64,000 nucleotides of DNA from Capniomyces stellatus (Eukaryota; Kickxellomycota; Harpellomycetes; Harpellales; Legeriomycetaceae), in the NCBI GenBank assembly GCA_001661515.1, contig LUVW01000009.1, positions 86,944 to 150,943 on the forward strand. The letters are read 5' to 3'. The translations under genes were made by a program, and so were the position numbers. Position 1 is the stretch's first letter. Every line of letters starts with the position of its first letter. A model generated the notes under the pieces. It saw nothing but the letters and a program-made list of their open reading frames with translations. It did no database searches and had not been told where the DNA came from. This document shows positions 47,301 through 58,878 of the stretch, piece by piece.

Positions 47301-50300
47301 CAAAATATAGCATCAAACTTTAGATCATTGTTACAGGAGGTTAAAGATACGAGAATTATAGGGGAAGGGAGGGGGGGGATGTGAATTCAGTTGTTGAGGC
47401 TACAGAGTAAACAGGATCTACAGCAGTTGAGCTGGTAAAAGGCATATCGATATTAGCTTTCTTAAAGGGTGTTTCAAACTCCAACGTGAAAAGATACTCG
47501 AAAGCAGCAGTTTGTTTCTAGTGGCAGGAGAATTGAATGAGAAAGACTGGAAATTTGATTATAAACTTACTAACCCAAAATCTGAATAGGCGATAGGTTG
47601 GTTTCACAAAGGCTTATCAGATGAAAACAGGTATTTTTTGATGTAGTAGTATAGTGAGTAATTAGAGACAAAGCTATATAATAGTGTAGTGGAATGCACA
47701 TGTTAGCAAGTTGTTGATAGTGGGCGGTGGATAGCATATAATAGTGGCTGTGATGATGTGATGATATTATGATGTAGTGATGTGATGATGTAGCGATATG
47801 ATACAATCCTGGTGATGGTACAGTTATACGATGATACGACCCTGTTGATAGTACAGCTGTATGATGGTACGATCCTGTTGATAGTACAGTTATATGATGA
47901 TACAATGCTTATGATTGTGATTGTAATATTAGTAATTAAGTTGTTGTAATACAACTGTGATGGCTGGATTTGATATTGGAGAATGTGCGTCATCAGGAAA
48001 AGGAGTTATTAAATAGTGATTTCAAATATAACTACATTGGGCATTTGAGCCAAGAGGGGGTGACAATCTGATTAGCAAGTGGAATAAACTAGTTTAGAAT
48101 ATAGACAGTAAAAAATCGGAGTGAGCATTTTATTTATTGTTTTTTGGCTTGATTTGTAAGCCTGGCTTTGTGGATGGAAGGTAATTGAGTGGTGTAATTC
48201 TTTACTTTTTTTTTTGCCAAGTTTAACTTGGGAGAATATATTGACGTTACTCGTCAGCATTAAACTATTCTTTAGATGTAGTAGTTGTAGTTGGAGGTAA
48301 AATAAACAACAATCCAGTAGCGAATACATAAACAACCTGATAAATAGCCTGACAAGTTAGTAATAGAAGCTAGAAAAAAAAGCAAAGTAGAACGGTGGGG
48401 TAGAAAAAAAATCACACAACAAAACAAAGAAAATAAGGCAAAGAAGCTGGTCCTAGGGGCGAGTGAAAGAGGACTATTCAAAAGCTAAAAAATAGAGTTG
48501 TTTAGATGACAATTGAAATGCCAAATTAAGGGAAATTATTGCCGTAGTTTGTGGATTGTTAATCAAGTTTTTTTTTTCAGAAGGTCTGGTGAGGTTGGTT
48601 AAGTAAATATGGCATTTATGAGATAATCATTCTTTTTGACACAGCTCCAAAAGAGTCATGACATGTTTGTTGACTGTAAGTTCCATTATGGTCAATGACA
48701 GCGCTTATTGGAATTACAAATAACATATACGCTATTGTGTGATTAAAATCGAACAAGTTGAGCAGAAATAAAAAATATTATTAGTACACAAAAGCAGCTT
48801 ATTAAGAAACAATGGAGTGAAATGAGCAAGGATGCTTGAGAATAATAGGTTATAGAGTATGGACGAGTTAAAACAGTGTTTTCTTCAAAGTGCTTGCAAT
48901 AGGACTTTTTTCTTTTTCCCTTTTCTTCTTTTTTCAGGTTGAGAATAATGTAGGAAAGTGTTTTTTTATGCCGTTTCCGTATTATTGTTTAGTTTTGGGA
49001 ATATAATTTTGTACTTTTGTATTTTTTTTTTTGAAAGAGGTAAAAACGCAACAACTATTTGAACTTTTTAAATTGAAAGACTATAAAAGCCATAGGTCTA
49101 AAAGGAAAATCAAGAGTCAAAAGTAAATGAAAGCTGAAAAACAAAAAAGCAAAAAAAGCAAAGGTTTGACAAAGATTTGGCAAAAAGACTTTAAAGGCAA
49201 GATTTGTATTCTAGATATCCCAAACATTAAACTGAATTGTGGAAATAACAAACATCCCAACTAAAATTTGATACAATAAATCAACCATATTTATTTACTC
49301 CTTACTACTCCTTAAACATGATTTCGAGACAGGGGAGATTAAGTAAAGGCAAATGCAATCCATTTTTTTTTTTTCAAACGAAAATAAAAAAAGCAAATAA
49401 AATGGAAGGTGGAAGAGATGATGAAGGCTAAGATGAATTCTGAGTATTAGTAATAAAATGGTTGATAAATCTAGAGTAAATGTTCTTGACCAATAATTCA
49501 GTTGGATAGAATGCAATAATAGGAAATTAAAAAGCCAACATTTTGTCTGCCCCAATAATAAGCCCAACCTGAATTAAAAAGCGCAGTAGATTGTTAGCAA
49601 TTAAAAGAGTAAAAAAGTTGAATGACAAACGAGATAAAATAATCGCCAATTATTTATTCTTAATTTGTCATTCCATTTTGAAGTGAGTCCTACACATTTA
49701 AGAGTATACTGTGACATTTTCGTAGTTTTAGCACAATATTTGAATTATATTCGTGTATTCGTTACTTTTAAACTATTTTAGCATATTCAGTTGAAAAATG
49801 TTGATTTGGCCGTTCATTTGCTGAATTAGTAAGCCTGTTGCTAAAAATAAAATGCTTGAACAGTCATTAGGACTGACAAATCAGACACACTTTAAACCGT
49901 AGTTGAGCTAATTGCGAAGCACATTTGTACTTTTACTAATGAATTGAAAAGAAAAAACAAAGTAAAGATTAAGATTTCAAAAAGTGTTAGGATGATAATT
50001 GCTTAGAAAATTAGTGAAAAATAAAAAAAAGAGTGGCAAAGTTAGGAAAAGCCAAACAAAATTGCAGCGGGAAGCAAGACATGAGGTATACTCCATTACA
50101 AATATGGTTGAGAAAATGATAAAGATAAATGGGATAAATAGGATAAAATAAAGTAACAAAGCGATTTAGACACGATAGGCAGGGTAGATGATAGCATTAA
50201 TATTTAACATTGAAGAAAATGATTTAAAGGATTAGTTTGAATCTAATAGGCCTACAGGAGATTGAAGGCTAAAAAAGCCAAAATGCTTGGAAAAAGGCAT

Positions 50301-50472
50301 GGACGAAAAAAAAGATTGAGCCTAAATGGTTAAAGAGGATTGTAAAATTGTCATGAAGAATTAAACTAAACTAAAATAAATTAAATAAATAATACGGCAA
50401 AAGTTCCGTTTGACCAAATTGAAATTAGTTATGCTCCAAAAATTCAGTTTTTTTTAATCCAAGCTTTGTAGA

Positions 50473-50503
<31 letters not shown>

Positions 50504-51236
50504 GAAAGGATACTGGGCAACTTGAAATCCGCTAAAATAATTAGTTTTAAAAAGAAAAAGAAAAAGAAAAATATAGTAAAAGCAAAAAGTAGAGCTGTTG
50601 AAAAGTTCCCACTTTAGTTTATTTTTATTTCAATATATTCCTATTTTATATATAGCCAAAATCTCGGCCAAAACCATTCCGTAGTTTTCCTGAGTATACC
50701 TCTATATATTATAACCAACTTGGCATTCTCGGAGTTATAGTAATTTAAACTAGCATCAACAACTAACAAAGAACCACCCCATTCAAACATAAAATATATA
50801 ATAACGATGCTTTCCGGTGTGAAGATTAACTAAGTTACTTTTCTTTCTTAGAATATTTTAAGCAAATTCTGAACTTCCTAACAGGATTTTTAGAGTCTAA
50901 ATAAGAAAAAGGAGACAAAAAAGTAAGCAGAACTTAATCCATCAAGAAAGCAACAGTGATAAAGCAAGAAATAGGTTACTGGAATTTAAGCCAAGCTTTT
51001 TATATAACTTTACTTTTTTTTTTTTTACACACATAAAAAAAAGGGAGAAAATATATAAAAGACAAAAGCTTTAACAAGGAGATCTATACGAGAAGAAAGT
51101 CGACAAGAAACAGAAAGAAACAGCAATTAAACAACAAAGCCTATTTATAAATATTAGAATATATATTTATTTGTTTATAATAAATAGTATATAGTATTTG
51201 TAAATAGACTAAAAAAAACAACCAGCAGGAACAAAC
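44331..51236. other. 6.9 kb gene-poor region
   Basis: The longest stretch without a supported gene, lying between divergent porin and cyclin genes. It is AT-rich with many homopolymers, including 28 A at 50476-50503 and a TA-rich run near 45360-45390. It has one 33-bp tandem array (47800-47907) and one stretch of higher GC (about 45880-46080). Open frames in it (47570-47905, 45869-46054, 49295-49567) are repeat-derived or have no family signature. No tRNA, snRNA or transposon ORF was recognised. Confidence 0.5.
47800..47907. repeat. 33-bp minisatellite, about 3.3 copies
   Basis: Consensus of the shared part is GATCCTGTTGATAGTACAG with variable ends; three copies in a row differ at several sites. 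It is preceded by GATG-rich sequence at 47750-47795. On the minus strand it yields a repetitive His/Tyr/Ser frame that is unlikely to be a protein. Confidence 0.85.
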
Positions 51237-53276
51237 ATGATAGAAACACACTTGTGTGACAATGCACGCTCAGACATAAAAGAAAGAATAAGAAACTATG
51301 GGGACAGCAGAGAGGTTTTTGAGCAGGAGCGCAAAAGAGCGAGGAATCAGCTGGAGGCAGTTAGCAGATACGAGAGCAGTGTGGTAGGATATAAGGAGAC
51401 GAGAGAGACATGTGATAGAAGGCTTCTGATTACCAGTTTGCTTAATCCAGCAGAGATTAACAAAGATCGGTACGCAGAAAGAGGGTATGGGGAGCAATTT
51501 CAAGGATCAGCGCACACAGCGGTGTTTGAGGAGCAATATCAACAAAAAGGTAGAAATGAGGCCAGCCAAAGAAGCGTGACAGAGGGATCAGCCACAACAG
51601 CGGTAAACTCGACACCAACGCAGACAGCGGCACCAGCACCAAAAACAGCAGAGCAGCTGGACCATTTGTATGATATAGGATGTGCAATTATCCAGAACAT
51701 CTGGCCAAACCATTCGCAGTCACAAAAAACACAGTTATGTTCGCTGAAATGTTTTATTAGTGAAACGCATAGGCAGTCAAGACTTGACTCTACAGTATTG
51801 GAAACAGCGTTTCTGTACTTGCTAAGAGCGAAGCCAGCAATTCTGGCTAAGCAAAGAGAGGCAGCCAAAAACAACATTGAAAAGGAAATAGCAAACCTGA
51901 ATAAAATCAAACAACAACAACAGCAAATACAATTGCAACTACAATTACAGCAACAGCAGGAATTGAATTACTTTTTGCAAAACGCTCAACTAAGCGTTGA
52001 AGCAAATAAGGAACCAATGATCAGCCAGAGTGACAAATTGTACGAAATGAAAACAGGATTCAACTACCAAGAACAAATCTACTTGAATGATGAAATGAAA
52101 AGCCGGCTAGACAGCAACATCAGCATAGTGACAGTCCCAATCAGCCAATCATCAACCAGTAACAGCATGACGAAAGCCGACTTTTTACTATCAAGCAAAA
52201 GCTCAACACCATCAGACAGTCCCATCACCCCAGCACCAAACCAAATGCTAGCCAGTGTAGGTCCACACGGCCACATCAACATGAGTACCAAACTGGGATT
52301 CAATGAGTCAAATCTATCAGGCTCAGCACCACTCAAAAGATCCATTTCGTCAATAAACATGGCGACTGTAAATTCTCAACAAAACGAGGGTTATGGTGAT
52401 TTTAGAGCCGTTGCAATTCCTGTATCAAAGTCAAACACCAGCTCAAACACGAACGAGTCCTGTCCAATCAATGCACCAACTATCTATGACTGTGAAATCG
52501 AAGTCCCAATTGCCCACAATACTACAAATACTGGTACAAACATTAACACACTCACCAACATTACTTTGAACCAGGCTCACCAAAATGCTGACAGCCAGCA
52601 AAAAATTACCGGCACCCAGCGAAAACCAACCCAAAAAACCACCAAAACTGACGTAACACGATGCGGAAGAAGAATGTTTGTTGCTGCGCTGATTTGCGCC
52701 TCAAAGTTTGTTTTGGACAGAACCTACTCCAACAAAGCATGGAACAAAATAACTAAACTGAATATCAGCCAAATAAACGAAATGGAGATCTCCTTTTTGG
52801 AGCTAGTCAATTACAGACTATATGTAAATTCCAGTGCATTTGCCCAATGGAAAAAACTGCTTTGCCACTCAAAGCAGAACAACTACAACACCAACAACAA
52901 TACCAACATAAACACCAACACTAATACCAATACAAGCGCAACTGGAAAGCTCAAAAGAAACTCAACTGAACTAAATGCCGCATTCAAATTAAGGCAGCCA
53001 AGAGCTCACTCGTTCAACTCATTTTCCACAGCTACCACTGCTCAATCTAACCACCCCAACTTTTCCAATGGATCTACTTTGCCTTCCAGTATTAGCATTT
53101 GTCTAAACTCCCAACAAAAAATACAACAGAACTCTTATTTTCACAATGACAAATCCAACCCTGACTTTAACCTCGTCGATATGCCCAGATCCGATGTCGA
53201 TTTAAACTCCAACCAATCAAGTTTTGTACATGCCCTGCCATACTTGCCCACTCCATTCCATCCGATTCGCCAGTAA
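51237..53276 (+). CDS. Pho85-type (PCL/Clg1-like) cyclin with a long insertion in the cyclin fold
   Basis: PCL cyclins activate the Pho85 CDK, which links nutrients to cell-cycle and metabolic control. The frame is 679 residues with ATG at 51237 after an A-rich leader and no intron needed. The first part of the cyclin box is at about 140-200 (CSLKCFISETHRQSRLDSTVLETAFLYLLR). The second part is at about 474-540 (RCGRRMFVAALICASKF, YSNKAWNKI, INEMEISFLELVNYRL). About 250 residues rich in Gln, Asn, Ser and Thr, with polyQ near 215-235, separate them. This cyclin-box layout and the RCGRRMF motif fit the Clg1/Pcl branch. The C terminus after about 560 is Asn/Ser-rich and disordered. I do not choose a single yeast name. 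Confidence 0.85.
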   Translation: MIETHLCDNARSDIKERIRNYGDSREVFEQERKRARNQLEAVSRYESSVVGYKETRETCDRRLLITSLLNPAEINKDRYAERGYGEQFQGSAHTAVFEEQYQQKGRNEASQRSVTEGSATTAVNSTPTQTAAPAPKTAEQLDHLYDIGCAIIQNIWPNHSQSQKTQLCSLKCFISETHRQSRLDSTVLETAFLYLLRAKPAILAKQREAAKNNIEKEIANLNKIKQQQQQIQLQLQLQQQQELNYFLQNAQLSVEANKEPMISQSDKLYEMKTGFNYQEQIYLNDEMKSRLDSNISIVTVPISQSSTSNSMTKADFLLSSKSSTPSDSPITPAPNQMLASVGPHGHINMSTKLGFNESNLSGSAPLKRSISSINMATVNSQQNEGYGDFRAVAIPVSKSNTSSNTNESCPINAPTIYDCEIEVPIAHNTTNTGTNINTLTNITLNQAHQNADSQQKITGTQRKPTQKTTKTDVTRCGRRMFVAALICASKFVLDRTYSNKAWNKITKLNISQINEMEISFLELVNYRLYVNSSAFAQWKKLLCHSKQNNYNTNNNTNINTNTNTNTSATGKLKRNSTELNAAFKLRQPRAHSFNSFSTATTAQSNHPNFSNGSTLPSSISICLNSQQKIQQNSYFHNDKSNPDFNLVDMPRSDVDLNSNQSSFVHALPYLPTPFHPIRQ

Positions 53277-54062
53277 AATTGCAGATTTTTTTCCCCATGT
53301 ATTTTCAGGCTGTCAATTTATTCAAACTTTTGCATAAATTGGTTCCGCCTCTTTGCTCTGCGATTCCAAGTGATTGATCATCTACATGGATGACCCCATG
53401 TCTTTTTTGGATGTCATATTTATAATAGTGTGGTAAAAGAAGGAAAGAAGGAAAGAGGAAATAAAAATGTAATTGATGTCAATTTGGCCATCAATGTTAG
53501 TAATTGTTTAAAAGCGGCATATAAGGGCAAAAGCTGTTTGATTAATTTGAAATTTGTTTTCAAGACAGCTTTGACTTTTTGATTCTATAAAGTCAAAGTC
53601 TCCCCACCGACTCCCCCATTTAAACAATCTCTGATCAAGTCTCAAAAACATATTGTCTCTTTGTACAATGTTTTTTTTTTTTCCTCACTTGATTTTTTTT
53701 TCTTTTTTTTCTTCACTCTTCCTAATTTTGATTTTCTATCACTTTTTTTTTCACTTTACTTTTAACTCAAGTACCACTTACAATATATATTTGTATCATT
53801 ATATATTACGCACATCCAACTACTCGACTATTTTTTTTTAACTATCTTTTTCTTTTTAAATCGTATTAAATAATATTTAACGATCCGGTAACATTTAACA
53901 TATCAAAATAGTGCTGTGTTTTATAGTATTTTTATGGTATTGTTTGATATTGTATGTTTTGATGTGTTGATTCTGTTGCCAATAAATCACATAGATAAAA
54001 TAAAATAAAGTTATGCTAATACCAATACCGATACCAATGTAATTTAATCAGTAATATATGTC
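53277..54062. other. Convergent spacer, cyclin / RFC4
   Basis: T-rich and AT-rich 3' flanks with several poly-T runs (53669-53840). The + frame in it is poly-T derived. Nothing supported. Confidence 0.5.
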
Positions 54063-56016
54063 TTATATCTTGAAAAGTCTGCTATCCAGACTCAGTTTAC
54101 AAAGCCTGCTTACTAGCCCAGATAATTGGACCAGAGTTTGGACGCCTTCAACAATCTTCATATGCGTAATTCCAATCTCTCTGATATAATCAAGCTTTTC
54201 AATTTCACTCAGCCCATCGCTGCCACCAGAGCTGTTACTTGGCCCGTCCATGCTTCTAACGACTCTAAACACTGTTGTGATGATGTCAAGTGCCGAGTAC
54301 CCGTAGTGCCAAAGCATTTCCATTTCATCAAGTGCCGGTTTTACATTTCCTGTCTTGCAGTTCAGAATCATCTTTTTTATTAATGTTGGGTGTGGCTGGT
54401 CGCAGACTTTAAATACATTGTCTGGTGTTATCATTCCAATACCTGACCATGTCGATTGTAAATTGTTGATCGCCTGTCTCATATCTCCATCCGCACTAAA
54501 CAACACTGCATTAAGTCCTTCTGGAGTATACTCCACCTATTCCAAAGCATCATGATTTAAATCGTTTGTTATGGTTTGTCATGATTTGTTACTAATTGTA
54601 TCAATATCCACATCTAATGGTATACTTGCATATCCAATCTATCTTTGCTCCAAATCAACTCATACCAACACACGCATACATTTGCCTAAATCACCAATGA
54701 GTATCATTTGCATTAACCATAAAAATCCCATTAAACCCTTTTCTTTTATAATTCATAGTATCTACCTTTTCACTTTTGCATATTTCTATCAGCCTCTTCA
54801 GGATCTGTTCATCTTCAAGCTTTCCAAACCTTAAGATTGCACATCGACTTTGTATTGGCTCTATGATCTTGCTCGAGTTGTTGCATGCCAACGCAAACCT
54901 TGTTGTTGCCGAATATATCTCCATAATTCTACGCAACGCTTGTTGAGCTCCTGATGTCATGCTATACTCAACACATTCATTCAACACATTGAACATTTTA
55001 GCATATTATCCTCTTTTTTTCTCACACACCTTCTCCTACTCTCTCACTTCTTGTTAATAAAAGCACACGTTTCTTGTATTCATATATCACTGAATGATCT
55101 CTCAACCCAATAGTTTTACCTGTCAGCTTCATCGAGTATAATGATTTTTTGACGACCCTCTGGCAGCGTAACTTTTTTTTGTGCAAACATCTTGATTCTG
55201 TTTCTTACCACATCAATTCCTCTATAAAATTTCGGTTGTACAAACCCAGCCATACATACAATTGTCACCTTTTAGTTTTTTTTCCCCCTTTAAATTCTCC
55301 ATTTTGCAGTTTTTATCCCACATTGTAGAGTTTTACAGTTTATCAGCTCGCCTTGCCTTTCATCTGATGCATTTAACTCCAGAACCGCCTCTTTGTATGC
55401 CGGTCCCACTAAAGCATGTGCCAAACATAATATACTTGTCGTTTTACCAATTCCTGGCGCACCCTAATAGTAATTATCCATCATACACACGTGTTTATCA
55501 CTCTTGCTCTTACTATTATTCTCCCTCTCCCTCTCCCTCTCCCTCTCCCTCTCTCTCTGTACATCACATACTTGGTTTATATATCCTGTCCTTATGCTTT
55601 TTTCTTTAGTCAAACATATTCTTTCTCTTCTTCATAAAATGAAAGGTGCACATTTGAAACGCAAAGACAACATCCCCAAATAAAAAATAGAGGGTGCAAC
55701 TACAACTTACCGACATTATTATGTTTGGCATGTTTCCTGTTGATGAAATTGCATCAAGCCTTGAAATTGTTTCTTGATTCCCAATAATTTCGCTAATCAG
55801 AACTGGTCTATATTTCTCAACCCTATTTCGTAGTAATTGTGTGGCACCCGTTTTTTTTATTAAAATAAGATATTCTAATTTCAATTCCAATAAGCTTTTA
55901 AACAGCTCCCTAAGAACACTTTCAAATCCATTCAACTATATGTTTATATATCAATATGGTTACCATGGCAATTTGTATGAATCGGAAGCTGCTTTTGCGC
56001 TTTTCGAAGTACTCAT
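54063..56016 (-). CDS. RFC4: Replication factor C subunit (yeast Rfc4 / human RFC2), 6 exons
   Basis: A small AAA+ subunit of the clamp loader that opens PCNA at primer-template junctions. Exons: 56016-55964, 55822-55711, 55463-55357, 55221-55120, 54961-54766, 54536-54063; 1044 nt, 347 residues (human RFC2 has 354). Key motifs: PWVEKYRPV, Walker [11 protein letters not shown] (56-65), [17 protein letters not shown], Walker B IIILDEAD (117-124) and the arginine-finger EPIQSRC (159-165). The collar domain includes [12 protein letters not shown] and THMKIVEGV, which distinguish RFC4/RFC2 from the other small subunits. The third intron (55222-55356) must start with GC, not GT, because only AG/GC after codon E restores the invariant SDERGID junction. 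A CTCCCT microsatellite lies in the second intron. Confidence 0.94.
55521..55558. repeat. CTCCCT microsatellite in an RFC4 intron
   Basis: About five copies of the hexamer CTCCCT followed by CT dinucleotides, inside intron 55464-55710 of the minus-strand gene. Confidence 0.85.
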
Positions 56017-56792
56017 TTTGAACTGTTTACACTTGCTTTTTACTCGTGATATTTATCTAAAACACTACTTTTCTTTAAACAATTTTAATATAATTTAAAG
56101 TATCAGTTTGTCAAGAGGTTTTCAGCATTTAAAACTATGAAAAGTAAAGCCGAGTACTGGTATGGTTGAGTTATATCTAAATTACTTATTAGCGTGTTTT
56201 CTTTTTTAAAGCGTTGTACTTGGTGCAACTTTTTTTTTTTTTAACTTTCCGTTTACATTTACATTTAAATTTAAATTTTATTATTGTTTTGTTTTAATTC
56301 ACCAATACCGCCTTTCCAAATCCACCAAGAGCTTAAACGATTTTGTTTACTTTATCTCATTTTCACTAACTGATTCGACTATTTATCAATCTGAACGTTT
56401 TCATTCGCAAATCGAGTTTACTTTACACATTTATTCAAATACAGTAATTTCTGCTAAACTGGATTGTAAGTCAAATTTGTACTTTAGCCCAAACATGAAC
56501 AAGCTCCATTTATGAACAGAATATAGACTTGAAGTCCAAGTAAAGAATTGGTATTCGATTAAATACATTGAAGCCAGGGTCATAACAGCAGCAACATTGG
56601 CAACAGTAGTGGTGGCGGTCGCAGTGATAGTATAATACACATTTTATTGTAATAAGAAGAAAAAAAATGTGGAAAAATGATTAACCCAAGGAAGTGGGGG
56701 GAGGTTTGTTTTTTTATAAAAAAAAGTATAAAAAATGGGAGGGTCAAGACACTGAGATACATATATGGATCAAGACCAATTCTATTTATAGT
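56017..56792. other. Intergenic spacer between RFC4 start and DPH1 stop
   Basis: AT-rich upstream region of RFC4 on the same strand as DPH1. A short block of alternating GCAGCAACATTGGCAACAG-like sequence at 56586-56625 is low-complexity. No gene is supported. Confidence 0.45.
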
Positions 56793-58100
56793 TTACTTTG
56801 ATCTTCTAACAGGCTGGTTTCCATGGTTGGGTGTCCAAGGACCCAGTGATGTATTCGAGTAAAAGTCCATTGGATAAACTGACTGCCAGTCAATAGACTC
56901 CAACGCCACAGCAGCCTCATACGGGCTCAGCAACGGTTTGCTAAATGCATACCCCCAGTCGATTGAGAGTCTGGGGCAGGCTATTTGAATCCAGCAATCC
57001 ACGTCTTCAAACAGATCAAGCTTTTGTGGGAAAATTTCGCTAAGAAGAACCACCACAAATTCCTTGTTTGCTGCTTTTATGCGATACTCCAGGTCTGTCA
57101 GTACTTTGGGACTTCCTTGGCGACCCAGAGAGCCCAGAATTAGTCCTATTTTTTTTGCCTTTTTGGCAGTTGAAATCGCGTTAAGTCGAAGCGAAAACAT
57201 CTCGTCGTGGTTGTACCGCTCCCTGGTGAATTTTTTGGAGTACGGGTCGTAGGCAAATGCCGGAATGGTTGGGTTGTGGATTAGTATTGATTCAAGATGG
57301 AACCTACCGTCTCCTAAAAACACAATCACATCCTGGTCAACAAGCTTTGGTGAGGTGCAGCCTAACAGTTCTCCTGGAGACAGTGGCTTGATTTGAGGAA
57401 TGGTAAGCTTGTAGATATCATCAAGCTCCTTCTTTACGCTGTGCAGTGATGTCAAAAACTGTACCACTCCAACCAAACATATTCTCTTTCCTGGCTCAAA
57501 ATTGTACTTTATTGTTTCTATAAAATGCTCCACGTTTATCCCAATGTCCACAAACACATACATCGTTTTAATCTTTGTTATGTTGACTGGCACTAAGCAG
57601 CTATGCCCATAGTGCACCATAAAGTCACACCCTAACGCTACTGCTGAGAAGTCATCAATACAACACGCCCCATATGTCACATCCCCCATTATCACGATCT
57701 CCACTTTTGCAAAAGTCTCTATTATGTCGCTTATAGTGCAAGCAAACAAAAGTAGACCCTCTGGAAACTGCAGTGCCACCCGCTTAGATTCGTTTTTCTG
57801 GATCTGCCAAATCGTTTTGTGGATCTCAAAATTATAATTCGTTGGCAGCAACTTTATTGCCTCATTTAATTCCTTGTTTTCTGTAATTGATGCAGGAATT
57901 GTGCTTGCTAAACTCGATGCTTGTCTATTTGCTCTCGCTTTGTTTGGTCTAATCGCAACTGCATCCTCAATTGATCCGGCAGGATCTGCTACAGATTTTT
58001 CGTTTGAGCTCTCTTCTGCCGCTTTACGTGCTCGATTCTTACCAACAAAACGGCGTGGCTGTTTTGCTGCTTGTGTGGTATCGTTTTCCTTGGTATCCAT
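56793..58100 (-). CDS. DPH1: Diphthamide biosynthesis protein 1 (Dph1), intronless
   Basis: With Dph2, Dph1 forms the non-canonical radical-SAM enzyme that transfers the 3-amino-3-carboxypropyl group to a histidine of elongation factor 2, the first step of diphthamide synthesis. The 435-residue protein has a basic, disordered N terminus (1-85). The three family cysteines that bind the 4Fe-4S cluster are present: GDVTYGACC (147), LGCTSP (248) and [10 protein letters not shown] (375). Other blocks are [33 protein letters not shown] and [10 protein letters not shown]. The presence of all three cysteines and of GDVTYGACC favours Dph1 over Dph2. The gene is divergent from RPL37 with 778 nt between the starts. 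Confidence 0.94.
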   Translation of the reverse strand: MDTKENDTTQAAKQPRRFVGKNRARKAAEESSNEKSVADPAGSIEDAVAIRPNKARANRQASSLASTIPASITENKELNEAIKLLPTNYNFEIHKTIWQIQKNESKRVALQFPEGLLLFACTISDIIETFAKVEIVIMGDVTYGACCIDDFSAVALGCDFMVHYGHSCLVPVNITKIKTMYVFVDIGINVEHFIETIKYNFEPGKRICLVGVVQFLTSLHSVKKELDDIYKLTIPQIKPLSPGELLGCTSPKLVDQDVIVFLGDGRFHLESILIHNPTIPAFAYDPYSKKFTRERYNHDEMFSLRLNAISTAKKAKKIGLILGSLGRQGSPKVLTDLEYRIKAANKEFVVVLLSEIFPQKLDLFEDVDCWIQIACPRLSIDWGYAFSKPLLSPYEAAVALESIDWQSVYPMDFYSNTSLGPWTPNHGNQPVRRSK

Positions 58101-58878
58101 GGCTTATTGTTTATACTACTATTGATACTACTACTACTATTACTATTATTGCTTGTTTCTATTCTAGTTCCTCAACTGCCATGTACGTTTTAAAGTCTGT
58201 AATTGTTTATTAACTGCTGCGTTTTCTTTGTGGGGGGGATGGACAATCTGATTTAATGACTGAAACTGTTTACTGTCGAGGTGGATTTCTTTATGTCTTT
58301 GATATTACTTATTGTGATAATATGTGAATGTTGGTGGAAAAAAAATTTCGATTTTGCTAATTTTTTTCTCATTACATATTCAAACCCGTTAAATATCACT
58401 TTTATATCTTATTTCAACTAATTTGAGTGAATCTATTTGGTCAAAATGTTTTTTTTGAGAAAGTAATTTTGTTTTTGCAACCTTTCGTACATTCTATTAT
58501 TCATGGATTTACCTTGCTACTTTTTAGATACAAAAGAACAATATCTTTTTTAAGCCAATACTTTGCTAAATAATAAGAATATTCAATGGTGTTTTTAGCA
58601 AATAAAATTAACCAAAAAATTACCTATCAATTAATGCAGACTGTTTTGTAATTCTAATCGATTTGAATCTATTGTTGGATTCCCTTAATTAGTAACAGCA
58701 AATTCCGCTTGATTATTTCCTCTGGAAACTAAAAAATTACAAGTGCAAATTATAAAGTGCTAATGGGAAAATTAATTCAATACAACAAAACACAATTTAT
58801 TAGGGACAGTTCGAATCCCCCTTTCGATTTGATATCTATATAATTAAATATACGATTTAAAGTACCAGAAAGTTCATC
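58101..58878. other. Divergent promoter region DPH1 / RPL37
   Basis: AT-rich. A TATATAA-like element (58837-58845) lies about 35 nt upstream of the RPL37 start codon. A TTCGAATCC stretch at 58810 looks like a tRNA B box but has no pairing arm. No other gene is seen. Confidence 0.45.

Noticed and set aside
47570..47993. Repetitive minus frame with STGSYHH units
   Set aside because: Translation of a 33-bp minisatellite without a start context or domain.
58804..58825. tRNA-like B box (GTTCGAATCC)
   Set aside because: The T-arm stem does not pair and no A box or acceptor stem is found upstream.
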